From the NCBI RefSeq assembly GCF_003966735.1, contig NZ_AP017378.1, positions 1,942,905-2,006,904 of the forward strand: a DNA stretch of 64,000 bases, given 5' to 3'. Each line of letters opens with the position of its first letter. Positions within the stretch are counted from its first letter, which is position 1. The DNA is from Desulfovibrio ferrophilus. Lineage in GTDB: Bacteria > Desulfobacterota > Desulfovibrionia > Desulfovibrionales > Desulfovibrionaceae. The notes under the pieces are model-generated. The model did no database searches. It had not been told where the DNA came from and saw only the letters and a program-made list of their open reading frames with translations. The translations under genes and the position numbers were made by a program. Positions 9,621 to 17,374 of this stretch are shown here, in pieces.

Positions 9621-11609
9621 TCAACTCCGGCCCGGATGTTTTCCGAGCCATAAAACGCAACGTTTGCTCCCGTCAGGCCATGCTCGTCCCGGCTTGGGGT
9701 CCTGACGTCGGACGACAACGCCTTCTCCCTCGAAATCGGGAACGGTTCCGGCAGTTGCGAGAATCTCAACTGCCCGCCGGAGGGACAGGCCCACAACATC
9801 TGGTACGGTCGAACCCGCCTGCCGAAGCGCAGTGCGCATCCGGCCTTTCTCATGCATTCCAAGAGCTGATCTACGAACAGTCCCATCCTTCCCACTCCTT
9901 GCTGCCGTTGCCAGGACTGCCTCAGCCGCAGGTTCCGGGAGCTTCCCCAGAAAAGCCAGCGTCTGTATGGCAATTTCCCTGACCGCCGGTGCCGCAACCA
10001 CGCTTCCGTAGTGATTGGGTTCCGGTTCATCAACCATGACCAGGACCAGATATTCCGGCTCCCCCGCCGGAATGAGGCCGACGAACGAAGCGACATACTT
10101 ATCGCCGTATCCGCCCTTGGCCGAGGCCTTCTGGGCCGTACCGGTCTTGCCACCGACATCGATCCCATCAATGCGAGCCACACGGCCCGTACCATCTTCC
10201 TCAACGACATCCCGCATCATGGACAGCACTTCGCGGGCGACGTCGACATCAAAAACTTTTCTTTCTGGCTCCTGGGACTGCTCCCCCTTGAGCAACTTCA
10301 GCGGAACCATGACGCCCTTGCGTGCCAAGCACAGATAGCCGCGCGCCACTTGCAACGGAGTCGCTGACATCCCCTGACCAAATGAAATGTTGGCCAGATC
10401 CACCTTCTGCCAGGCGCCTGGTTCGCGCAGGATGCCTTTACTCTCACCGGGCAGATCCAATCCCGGACGCGCCCCGAATCCAAGTTTGGACAAGTAACCA
10501 TGCAGCCGGGAGGCTCCCAGCTCGAGCCCGATCTTGGCCGCGCCGATGTTCGATGAGTAACGAAGAATCTTGTGTACCGGCAGGATGCCGTACTCATGAG
10601 TATCCCGAATGGTCGCTCCGCGCATCTCCCATTTGCCATTCTCGCAGTCAAAGCTGGAATCGCGAGTCACGGCTTTTTCCTGCAACGCCGCCGCGATAAC
10701 GAATGGCTTCAGGGTCGATCCAGGCTCAAGAGCATCCAGAGCGATGCGGTTTCGCCAAGACGAGGGACGATACTGACCGTAGATATTCGGATTAAAAAAG
10801 GGATACTGCGCCCAGGCCTTGATCTCACCGGTGGCAACCTCGATCACCAACCCGGTGCCATTGGAACCCTTGTTGCGGACAACGGCCTTTTCCAGAGCCT
10901 GTTCGGCCACGGCCTGAATATCTGCATCGATGGTCAGATGGACGTCTTCGCCTCGGACATCATCGCTATCCTCGGAACCATCCAGATAGAGCTTCCGGCC
11001 TCTGGCATCACGCTGGACAATGGTCTTGTCCTTCTTACCCACAAGGCGGAGCTGTAGTGACCGCTCCAGGCCTTCCAGGCCCTGACCGTCGTATCCATTG
11101 AACCCGAGGAGTTGACCGGCCAGATGGCCGTTGGGATAAAACCTCTTGTACTCGTCCACCAGTTCGATACCTGGCAGTTCAAGGGCCTCGACCAGAGACG
11201 CCTCGCGGTCATTGACCTGTCTGGAAAGCCAGACAAAAGGTCGTGTGGACTTGAGTTTCCCTGCGACCTGACTTCGGGGAATGCCAAGAATCCTTCCCAA
11301 CTCTCTCGAGACACGGGCCGAATCCTTCACATCCATGGGACGCGCATAAATGGAGCGACTCTGCACGCTTTGCGCGAGCATCCGCCCCTGGCTGTCAAAG
11401 ATCCTCCCCCGCTCACCACTGATGAATTCGGATGCCAAATGCTGACGCTTCGCCATCCGCGCCAGCTCGTCGCCCATGAGCACCTGGACCTGAAAGGCCC
11501 TGCCCCACAGCACCAGCCAAGTCGCCCCGAAGAGCAACGCAACGACAGTCAGCTTGATGCCGGCCCAATCCCGGCGTCTGACATGTCGTGGCGCGTACTT
11601 GGCAGCCAT
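9621..11609 (-). CDS. ftsI: Division-specific peptidoglycan transpeptidase FtsI (PBP3) with C-terminal PASTA domain
   Basis: FtsI cross-links septal peptidoglycan in the periplasm. The 662-residue protein has one N-terminal membrane anchor (about residues 18-36), a PBP dimer domain, and the transpeptidase motifs: active-site serine in SxxK (S298-TL-K301), SSN at 352-354 and KTG in GGKTGTAQ. After about residue 598 comes a roughly 60-residue segment opening STVPDVVGLSLRRAVEIL, which has the form of a PASTA domain. Enterobacterial FtsI lacks such a tail. A GAGGAG ribosome site precedes ATG 11609. Confidence 0.96.
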   Translation of the reverse strand: MAAKYAPRHVRRRDWAGIKLTVVALLFGATWLVLWGRAFQVQVLMGDELARMAKRQHLASEFISGERGRIFDSQGRMLAQSVQSRSIYARPMDVKDSARVSRELGRILGIPRSQVAGKLKSTRPFVWLSRQVNDREASLVEALELPGIELVDEYKRFYPNGHLAGQLLGFNGYDGQGLEGLERSLQLRLVGKKDKTIVQRDARGRKLYLDGSEDSDDVRGEDVHLTIDADIQAVAEQALEKAVVRNKGSNGTGLVIEVATGEIKAWAQYPFFNPNIYGQYRPSSWRNRIALDALEPGSTLKPFVIAAALQEKAVTRDSSFDCENGKWEMRGATIRDTHEYGILPVHKILRYSSNIGAAKIGLELGASRLHGYLSKLGFGARPGLDLPGESKGILREPGAWQKVDLANISFGQGMSATPLQVARGYLCLARKGVMVPLKLLKGEQSQEPERKVFDVDVAREVLSMMRDVVEEDGTGRVARIDGIDVGGKTGTAQKASAKGGYGDKYVASFVGLIPAGEPEYLVLVMVDEPEPNHYGSVVAAPAVREIAIQTLAFLGKLPEPAAEAVLATAARSGKDGTVRRSALGMHEKGRMRTALRQAGSTVPDVVGLSLRRAVEILATAGTVPDFEGEGVVVRRQDPKPGRAWPDGSKRCVLWLGKHPGRS

Positions 11610-11612
11610 GGT

Positions 11613-11918
11613 CTACTCCTCAGGCGGACCCTGTGGATCCTTGTCCCCGTCGGTGATTCGCCGCAGCCGTCCCTGGCCGGCTGGCCCGAGCCCTAGCTCG
11701 GTCGCCTTGGCCCGAAGCCTGTGCGGCGACAACAAATTGTTGCGCTCCAGTTCAAGCTTGCCGATCAGAGCTTCGACTCGCTCCAACTCCACCTGCTGCG
11801 TTTTCAGGCCGTAGGCCAGGTCCATGCGCTCAATATTGCACCAGACCAAACCCAAACCCAGCAGCAGCGAGAGAGCCAGAAGCCCCGCCGTCGCCCAGAC
11901 CCATTTCGCCCCGGCCAT
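11613..11918 (-). CDS. ftsL: Cell division protein FtsL-like
   Basis: This is a 101-residue bitopic protein: a short cytoplasmic start, one membrane segment (about residues 8-27), then a charged helical stretch rich in Leu, Glu and Lys that is likely to form a coiled coil. It ends in a Gly/Pro-rich tail. The sequence itself is poorly conserved, so the call rests on topology, size and the fixed position between rsmH and ftsI. FtsL normally bridges FtsQ, FtsB and FtsWI. The start overlaps the rsmH stop by one base (TAATG). Confidence 0.8.
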   Translation of the reverse strand: MAGAKWVWATAGLLALSLLLGLGLVWCNIERMDLAYGLKTQQVELERVEALIGKLELERNNLLSPHRLRAKATELGLGPAGQGRLRRITDGDKDPQGPPEE

Positions 11919-12904
11919 TATGCCTCCGGGGTGGGTGAAGCAAGCCTTTCGGCAACCCTCAACTTGGCGCTTCGCGCCCTGGGGTTGGATTCACGCTCAC
12001 TCTCACCCGCAGTCACGGGCTTTTTTGTCAGTATCTTCAGTTGCGGCACATGACCGCACTGGCAGATCGGCACTTCCCGGGGACAAAGACAGCCCTTTGC
12101 CTCCTTCTGGAACATGCGCTTGACGATCCTGTCCTCCAGCGAGTGGAAAGAAATGACCGCCAATCTGGCTCCCGGCTTCAGGAAAGGTAGTATCCGGTTG
12201 AGGTATTCCTGAAGTTCATCCAATTCCCTGTTCACTTCCATGCGCAGGGCCTGAAACGTCCGGGTAGCCGGGTGATTCCGCGCCGTGGCCCGCAATTTCG
12301 CGGGATAGGCGTTCTCTACAAGGGCCGCCAGTTCCAGGGTTGTTTCAATGGGCTTCTTGAATCGGGCCTCGATAATGGCCCGCGCAATACGCCCGCCCTG
12401 GGGTTCTTCGCCGTAGCGACCGATGATCATTTTCAACTGCTCGAATGACGCCTTATTGACGATCGAACTCGCAGGGGGTTGCCCATCGGCATGACCCATT
12501 CTCATGTCCAGCGGACCGTCCTGAATGAAGCTGAATCCACGCTCGGGATCGTCCAATTGAAGAGACGACACTCCGATATCGATCAATGCCCCATCCAGAG
12601 AGTCCCAGCCCAGTTCGTGAAGCGGTCCCTCGAATTCGCTGAAGCGGCTTTGTGCAAAACTGACTCGCTCGCCGAAGCGTTCCAGTCTCTGTGCCGCCAG
12701 CTCGAGGGCCTGCTGATCCCGATCCAGGCCCAACACTTCTGCCTTGCCGTCCGAACGCATCATAATGCCTTCGGTGTGCCCCCCCATACCCAGCGTGCCG
12801 TCCAAATAACGACCGCCCGGGGTGGGCTCGAGATACTCCATGACCTCTTCAAACAGGACAGGGATATGTCGGTCAGCGGGGCTTTTCTGATCTTGTTCGC
12901 TCAT
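11918..12904 (-). CDS. rsmH: 16S rRNA (cytosine-N4)-methyltransferase RsmH (MraW)
   Basis: RsmH methylates N4 of C1402 in 16S rRNA with S-adenosylmethionine. The 328-residue protein has the SAM-binding motif LDGTLGMGGHTEGI near the N-terminus, IDIGVSSLQLDDPERGFSF, and the signature AVISFHSLEDRIVKR, all typical of MraW. A cysteine-rich segment (CLCPREVPICQCG) near the C-terminus is also common in the family. GGAGGAG lies before ATG 12904. It is the second gene of the dcw operon, 13 bases after mraZ. Confidence 0.97.
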   Translation of the reverse strand: MSEQDQKSPADRHIPVLFEEVMEYLEPTPGGRYLDGTLGMGGHTEGIMMRSDGKAEVLGLDRDQQALELAAQRLERFGERVSFAQSRFSEFEGPLHELGWDSLDGALIDIGVSSLQLDDPERGFSFIQDGPLDMRMGHADGQPPASSIVNKASFEQLKMIIGRYGEEPQGGRIARAIIEARFKKPIETTLELAALVENAYPAKLRATARNHPATRTFQALRMEVNRELDELQEYLNRILPFLKPGARLAVISFHSLEDRIVKRMFQKEAKGCLCPREVPICQCGHVPQLKILTKKPVTAGESERESNPRARSAKLRVAERLASPTPEA

Positions 12905-12916
12905 CCCCGCTCCTCC

Positions 12917-13378
12917 CTACAAATGAAGCTCGAATCCCTTGTCGGCGAGCTCTGCCATGTCCTCATCAAAGGCCTCTTCCATCTCGCGGCGCTTGGCCTC
13001 AAACACATCCTGGTTCCAAATCTCAAACTTCTTCCCAACTCCGGCAACGACGACCTCCTTATCGAGTCCAGCGTACGAACGAAGGTGGGGAGGTATGAGA
13101 ATTCGCCCCTGCTTGTCCAGTGAGACTTCCATGGCTCCTGAAATAAAGAACCGCTGAAAGTTCCTGAGGCGCTTGTCCAAGACATTAATGCGGTTAAAGC
13201 TTTCTTCAATGCGCTCCCACTCGGGCAAGGGGTACCCAACCACACAACCATCAAAATTGGTCAGCATCAGAGCCCCATCGGAACCCAGGGAAGCCGCGGC
13301 TTTCCTGAACTCTGGCGGAATCATCAGCCGCCCTTTCGGGTCGAGGCTGCGGTTTGAATGTCCCCTGAACATGCGCAT
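12917..13378 (-). CDS. mraZ: Transcriptional regulator MraZ
   Basis: MraZ is the AbrB-fold regulator that controls its own dcw operon. The protein (153 residues from ATG 13378) begins MRMFRGHSNRSLDPKGRL and has the two family repeats: an N-terminal FRG...LDxKGR segment, and a second copy SLDKQGRILIPPHLR in the middle. The frame can also start at GTG 13387 or ATG 13372. GTG 13387 falls inside the fourth upstream binding box, so ATG 13378 is preferred. No ribosome site clearly settles the start. Confidence 0.93.
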   Translation of the reverse strand: MRMFRGHSNRSLDPKGRLMIPPEFRKAAASLGSDGALMLTNFDGCVVGYPLPEWERIEESFNRINVLDKRLRNFQRFFISGAMEVSLDKQGRILIPPHLRSYAGLDKEVVVAGVGKKFEIWNQDVFEAKRREMEEAFDEDMAELADKGFELHL

Positions 13379-13383
13379 GGCTT

Positions 13384-13438
13384 TCACTTATTCCCACTTT
13401 TTACCACCATCTACCACCAAGAGGCGGGTACATGTCAA
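13384..13438 (-). promoter_or_regulatory. dcw operon promoter with four MraZ boxes
   Basis: On the minus strand a TTGACA -35 box (13438 to 13433) is followed by four repeats of GTGG/GTGA at exactly 10-base spacing, with cores starting at 13417, 13407, 13397 and 13387. MraZ is known to bind short tandem GTGG-type repeats upstream of its own gene. The -10 box is weak (TAGATG or GTAGAT) and lies within the first two repeats, so bound MraZ would block RNA polymerase. This supports autoregulation of the whole cluster. Confidence 0.8.
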
Positions 13439-13793
13439 GGACATTTCAAATTGAGACCTTGTATTTTCTAGAGATTGTCTAAAAAATACCTTAAAAAGTA
13501 AAGAAGAGCGGTTGACAAGGTATTCAAAAAAAAGAAGGACTGTGGTGTCACACTCGTTCAACTGGCGGAGCAAACAATTGCAATGGTGGTTTTTCGAAGG
13601 GCGATGCGCCACACAGCGGGTGATGAAGACTCAGATCGACACTGAATGCAACGGCTGAACAAAGTATGTGCGATCAACATCCAGAGGGCAGGCTTGCCCT
13701 TCAGCGATGGAAGAGGGCCACAGCTTCCGAGCAGGGATGGATTATGATAGCCTCAGGGACTGCAACAGGGCATCACACAGGGAAGGGACAGAT
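13439..13793. other. Gene-free interval between dcw operon and HD-GYP-like gene
   Basis: I see no convincing gene. The part next to mraZ is AT-rich (13440-13550). A TTGACA at 13512-13517 on the plus strand has no acceptable -10 partner. A small hairpin (AGGGCA-GGCT-TGCCCT) lies near 13682-13699 in the probable leader of the HD-GYP-like gene. A 74-codon frame on the minus strand (13388-13612) has no ribosome site or recognisable features. Confidence 0.5.
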
Positions 13794-14801
13794 ATGTGCG
13801 CAATGAAAAATACGCTCAAATCCAGCATCATCGATAATCTCGACGAAGAATACTACCAGATCAGCACGGATATTCTCTCCAGCTTCCCGAAATTCAGACC
13901 ACCTTTGGATTTGTTCATTCTCAAGGAAGAAACCGCTCAGATACTGTTGCTCAAAAAGAAAGGCGACCGCATGGACAAAGACGAGCAGGAACGCGTCGCC
14001 GAACTGTGCAAGGAAGGAAACATCTTCGTTGCACGCAGCGATCATGCCGTCTATTCCAAACACATTGCCAAGCAGCTGGATCTGGTACTGGTGGACGAGA
14101 ACCTGAAGGAAGGGGAAATCGCGGAGATTTTCTGTTACGCCCTGACCGACCGTATCGAAGAATTCATGGAGCAACCAGTCAAGGCCGTATTTACCAAACT
14201 CTATAACGATCTGATGGTGCTTACCGAATACGTCTGGGAGGACCAGAATCGGGTAAAGAGCCTGGTACGACGACTGCATACCGGTGAGCATTCACTGGCC
14301 AAGCATTCCTTCAACACCGGCGCACTGGGCCTATGGCTTTTCGGAAAGGTTTTCCCCGGGGGCTTCAACCGCCGCGTTTACGACAAGACAGCCCTCGCCC
14401 TGTTCCTGCACGACATGGGCATGGGCAAGATTCCCGCCTTCATCCGTGACAAGGAAAAACCGCTGACTCAGGATGAGCGGACCAAGGTCAACATGCACCC
14501 GCTGTTGGGGTCCAAGATCGCCCTGAAACTGGGCCTCAAATTCGATGAGATGCAGCATTGCATCATGGAACATCACGAGCGCCTGGACGGAACCGGCTAC
14601 CCCAACAAGGTCAAGGAGATGTCCCCATTAGGGTCCATCTGTGCGGTGGCGGATTCCTACTGCGCCATGATCACCAAACGCCCCTACGCCGAGGCCATGG
14701 AGCCGCTGGCGGCGGCCAAGGAACTGGGACAGTCCACCCGAGCCTACAGCACGAAGGTCACAAAATTCCTTCTGGAGGCCGTGGTCAGCGAACGCTGGTG
14801 A
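13794..14801 (+). CDS. HD-GYP-like phosphohydrolase, non-canonical
   Basis: HD-GYP proteins usually degrade cyclic di-GMP. This 335-residue protein has an N-terminal region of about 120 residues without known motifs, then an HD domain with FLHDMGMGKIPAFI, the third-helix HP of NMHPLLGSKIA, and HHERLDGTGYP, the GYP signature. In canonical members HD is followed by IGK. Here it is MGMGK, so the usual lysine position holds methionine and a lysine lies two residues later. Activity is therefore uncertain. ATG 13794 follows an AGGGAC ribosome site; the frame extends upstream to 13668 without similarity. Confidence 0.82.
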   Translation: MCAMKNTLKSSIIDNLDEEYYQISTDILSSFPKFRPPLDLFILKEETAQILLLKKKGDRMDKDEQERVAELCKEGNIFVARSDHAVYSKHIAKQLDLVLVDENLKEGEIAEIFCYALTDRIEEFMEQPVKAVFTKLYNDLMVLTEYVWEDQNRVKSLVRRLHTGEHSLAKHSFNTGALGLWLFGKVFPGGFNRRVYDKTALALFLHDMGMGKIPAFIRDKEKPLTQDERTKVNMHPLLGSKIALKLGLKFDEMQHCIMEHHERLDGTGYPNKVKEMSPLGSICAVADSYCAMITKRPYAEAMEPLAAAKELGQSTRAYSTKVTKFLLEAVVSERW

Positions 14802-14826
14802 CACGGGCCCATCACAGACAACAAAC

Positions 14827-14853
14827 AAAAGGCTCCCCGACAGGGAGCCTTTT
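14827..14853. terminator. Bidirectional rho-independent terminator
   Basis: AAAAGGCTCCC pairs with GGGAGCCTTTT across a short loop, with A and T runs at the outer ends. It lies between the converging HD-GYP-like gene and the flavodoxin-ferredoxin gene and can serve both strands. Confidence 0.85.
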
Positions 14854-14901
14854 GCTTGCGCCAAACCAGTCTGCACAAGCGATTCTTCAGCAGACATTCA
14901 C

Positions 14902-15702
14902 TCAGTCTAAAAAATATTCCGGGGCTTTTCGTTCCACAAAAAGTGTGTTCACCCTTCGCCGAGCCTCCATGACCAGACCAGGCTTCATGGTTCTGGCTCC
15001 TTGTGGGCACTTCTTGATGCAGGCACAGCACGTGATACATTTTTCATGATCAATCCGCGCACTCTCGTGCGCATCGACAGCACCCACAGGGCAAACCTCT
15101 GCACACACACCGCACCGCACGCAGAGATCACTCACTGCAATAAAATCAACATCCCACAGCTTCGTAATCCCGCCATAGGGACGCGTACCCGGCACCACCA
15201 CATCGGAGACCTGCGAGAGGGACGAAATGGACTGGAGTTTTTCACGTATCTTCCGCCCAAAGCGTTCTGCATGGCCTAGATCTTCCTTATCGGGACGCCC
15301 CTTCGATGGTGTTTCGGAATTCGAGAACGAATGCTCACCTACATAGGCGGCACCGGCAATGGGAACACACCCGCGGCGTGTCACAATATCCTTGAGTTCG
15401 AGCAGTGCATTGTCATAAACCCGATTGCCATAGACAACAACACAGACCGTGGGAGTGTCGTGAGCCTGAATCGAATTCAGCCACTCGCTCAACAAGCCGG
15501 GGACCCTCCCCATATACACGGGGACGGCGACAATGAGCAGTTCCTCACCCGAGCTCAGCAACGGCATCTCCCGTGCCCGTGGCGTTGTAATATCAACTTC
15601 CTCGATGGTACACGGCCGAATTCCGGCCGCAATGCCATGAACAACCCTCTTTGTCGTCCCTGTCGGGGAAAAGTAGACGAGTTTCAGCAATTGAATTTCC
15701 AT
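14902..15702 (-). CDS. Flavodoxin-ferredoxin fusion (EFR1-type ferrodoxin family)
   Basis: The 266-residue protein joins a flavodoxin-like domain (about 1-165) to a bacterial two-[4Fe-4S] ferredoxin domain (about 190-245). The FMN phosphate loop is visible as YFSPTGTTKRV. The cluster ligands are CVRCGVCAEVCPVGAVD and CITCCACIKKCPQGA, each a CxxCxxCxxxCP motif. Such proteins act as cytoplasmic electron carriers; the partner is unknown. GGAGGGAG precedes ATG 15702. It is divergent from a TetR gene and separated from it by two palindromes, so that regulator probably controls it. Confidence 0.85.
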   Translation of the reverse strand: MEIQLLKLVYFSPTGTTKRVVHGIAAGIRPCTIEEVDITTPRAREMPLLSSGEELLIVAVPVYMGRVPGLLSEWLNSIQAHDTPTVCVVVYGNRVYDNALLELKDIVTRRGCVPIAGAAYVGEHSFSNSETPSKGRPDKEDLGHAERFGRKIREKLQSISSLSQVSDVVVPGTRPYGGITKLWDVDFIAVSDLCVRCGVCAEVCPVGAVDAHESARIDHEKCITCCACIKKCPQGARTMKPGLVMEARRRVNTLFVERKAPEYFLD

Positions 15703-15720
15703 TACACTCCCTCCAGCTAT

Positions 15721-15787
15721 TGTTCCCGCACTGGAGTCGGGAACAACGCGCTCCTAGTTTCGTTACGCAACGTAACGTAACGAAACT
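15721..15787. promoter_or_regulatory. Two palindromic operators in a divergent promoter region
   Basis: A perfect 12-bp inverted repeat lies at 15756-15767 and 15776-15787 (AGTTTCGTTACG...CGTAACGAAACT), and its centre contains a second, tighter one (CGTTACG-CAA-CGTAACG). A second palindrome lies at 15721-15728 and 15738-15745 (TGTTCCCG...CGGGAACA), just upstream of the flavodoxin-ferredoxin gene. The first has the size and symmetry expected of a TetR-family operator. Confidence 0.75.
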
Positions 15788-15843
15788 TGCCAACGGATGT
15801 CAAGCATGGCACAAAACACCTGGTTGAAACAAAGAGGTGGACG

Positions 15844-16449
15844 ATGGTGAAGGCAAATATTGGACGCCCCAGAAGCGAAAAATCGCGCGAAGCAATACTC
15901 AATGCGGCCCATGACCTGCTCCATGAGCAAGGAGGGACGGGACTGACCATCGAAGCCATCGCAAGGCGAGCCGAAGTCGGCAAACCGACGATCTACCGAT
16001 GGTGGCCCACGCTGGCTGATATCGTGCTGGAAGCGCTTCTTCGTCAGGCCAACTCAGAAATCACCGTTTCCGCATCCGAGCCATTGCAGGAAACGCTTGG
16101 CCAGTTCCTGAGGCAATCCATGAAGGTCATCGAGGATGGGGCCGGGCTTCACCTTCGCTTCCTGATGGCGCAGGCACAGCAGGACGAAGGCTTCCGCGAA
16201 AGATTTCGGACTCATTTCACCGCAAAGCGGCGCGCTGTGCTCCGCGCAATCTTCCTCCGGGCAGTGGAACAAGGAGACATCAGCGCCAGGCAAGACCTGG
16301 ACATGCTGGTGGATATTGTTTTCGGCACGATGTGGTATCGACTGCTCACGGGGCACGCCCCCATGGACGAATCCTTTGCGGATGAGCTGACTGAGATGAC
16401 CATTCGGTTATCTCGGACAACCCCAGCGCAGCAAGACGCGGTACCATAG
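15844..16449 (+). CDS. TetR/AcrR family transcriptional regulator
   Basis: The 201-residue protein has the TetR helix-turn-helix at about residues 12-58 (ILNAAHDLLHEQGGTGLTIE, then AIARRAEVGKPTIYRWWP). A helical ligand-binding domain with a TetR_C-like segment (LDMLVDIVFGTMWYRLLTGH) follows. ATG 15844 is chosen because GAGGTGG lies just before it. An upstream TTG (15787) would begin inside the operator palindrome. It is divergent from the flavodoxin-ferredoxin gene and probably represses that gene and itself; the ligand is unknown. Confidence 0.9.
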   Translation: MVKANIGRPRSEKSREAILNAAHDLLHEQGGTGLTIEAIARRAEVGKPTIYRWWPTLADIVLEALLRQANSEITVSASEPLQETLGQFLRQSMKVIEDGAGLHLRFLMAQAQQDEGFRERFRTHFTAKRRAVLRAIFLRAVEQGDISARQDLDMLVDIVFGTMWYRLLTGHAPMDESFADELTEMTIRLSRTTPAQQDAVP

Positions 16450-16515
16450 CCTGGCAACATCGCGCCATCCACCCGGTGGCCCTTGGCCGGCCCTACCGAA
16501 AACACCCCTCCCATT

Positions 16516-17292
16516 TCAGGGCCTTGGCAACCAATAAATCCTGCCCTGCATTGTACAATAAAACAGATTGCCATCCCGATCGCAGGCCATGCCAGTCACG
16601 TCCTGACCATCCGGTACAAGAAACCGACGATAGCCGCTCCCGGTCACGGAACGAATGACCTTCGTTTGCTGATCTGCAACATACACGGCCCCCGACGGTG
16701 CAACGGCCATCAGCACAGGGTCCACCGCCATTGACGTTCCGAAACGGATCCCAGGATGCAAGACATCCGCACATGAATCCGCAGCGTCCCAAGCCGCAGG
16801 ACTCACAGCACCGACCTGTTCCTGTGGGGACACGGCCTCGCGCAACGTTCCATCGCGCCCCAGACGCAACACCCGTCCCCGGCCACCTTCAAAGATGAGT
16901 AATCCACCAAAACGCTCGGCCAACAGCCCCTGCGGCTCATTCAAACCAGAGACCAGCACTGTCTGCTCACCCCGAGGCCCGATGCTCAGCACTTCCCCCC
17001 GGGATCTGGAAATCACAAGCACCTTGTTATCTCGATCAATCTCCACTCCGGCAAGCTGCTCGATGTTATCGGCCACTGTTACACGCTCATCGCCGTGTCC
17101 CAACGCAAGGACCCTGCCTTTCCCTGCTTCGGCTACATACAGCCGTCCCCGACCATCGAAGGCCAACCCACATGGATTTGCCAAGCCCTCGGTCATCAGC
17201 CTGGGAGCTTCAAAGTCATTCCCCCCGCATCCCGACACACCGATGGCACAAGCCATTACCAACAACCCGATGATCAATTCACGTGTCCGCAT
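16516..17292 (-). CDS. NHL/six-bladed beta-propeller lipoprotein
   Basis: The 258-residue protein begins with a lipoprotein signal peptide, MRTRELIIGLLVMACAIGVS, followed by GC, giving a lipobox VSGC. The mature part has repeated units of NHL or SMP-30 type: NPCGLAFDGRGRLYVAEAG, LAGVEIDRDNKVLVI, EPQGLLAERFGGLLIFEGG and VTGMACDRDGNLFYC. These make a beta-propeller at the membrane surface. The ligand is unknown. ATG 17292 is preferred to an in-frame start 30 bases upstream because TGGGGA precedes it and the signal peptide then starts cleanly. Confidence 0.82.
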   Translation of the reverse strand: MRTRELIIGLLVMACAIGVSGCGGNDFEAPRLMTEGLANPCGLAFDGRGRLYVAEAGKGRVLALGHGDERVTVADNIEQLAGVEIDRDNKVLVISRSRGEVLSIGPRGEQTVLVSGLNEPQGLLAERFGGLLIFEGGRGRVLRLGRDGTLREAVSPQEQVGAVSPAAWDAADSCADVLHPGIRFGTSMAVDPVLMAVAPSGAVYVADQQTKVIRSVTGSGYRRFLVPDGQDVTGMACDRDGNLFYCTMQGRIYWLPRP

Positions 17293-17374
17293 CACAATCC
17301 CCACTCTTTCGTTGCATGACAAAACGGATAAGAGTATTGCTAGCGGACCATCTGCTCATTGAACAGATACAAAA

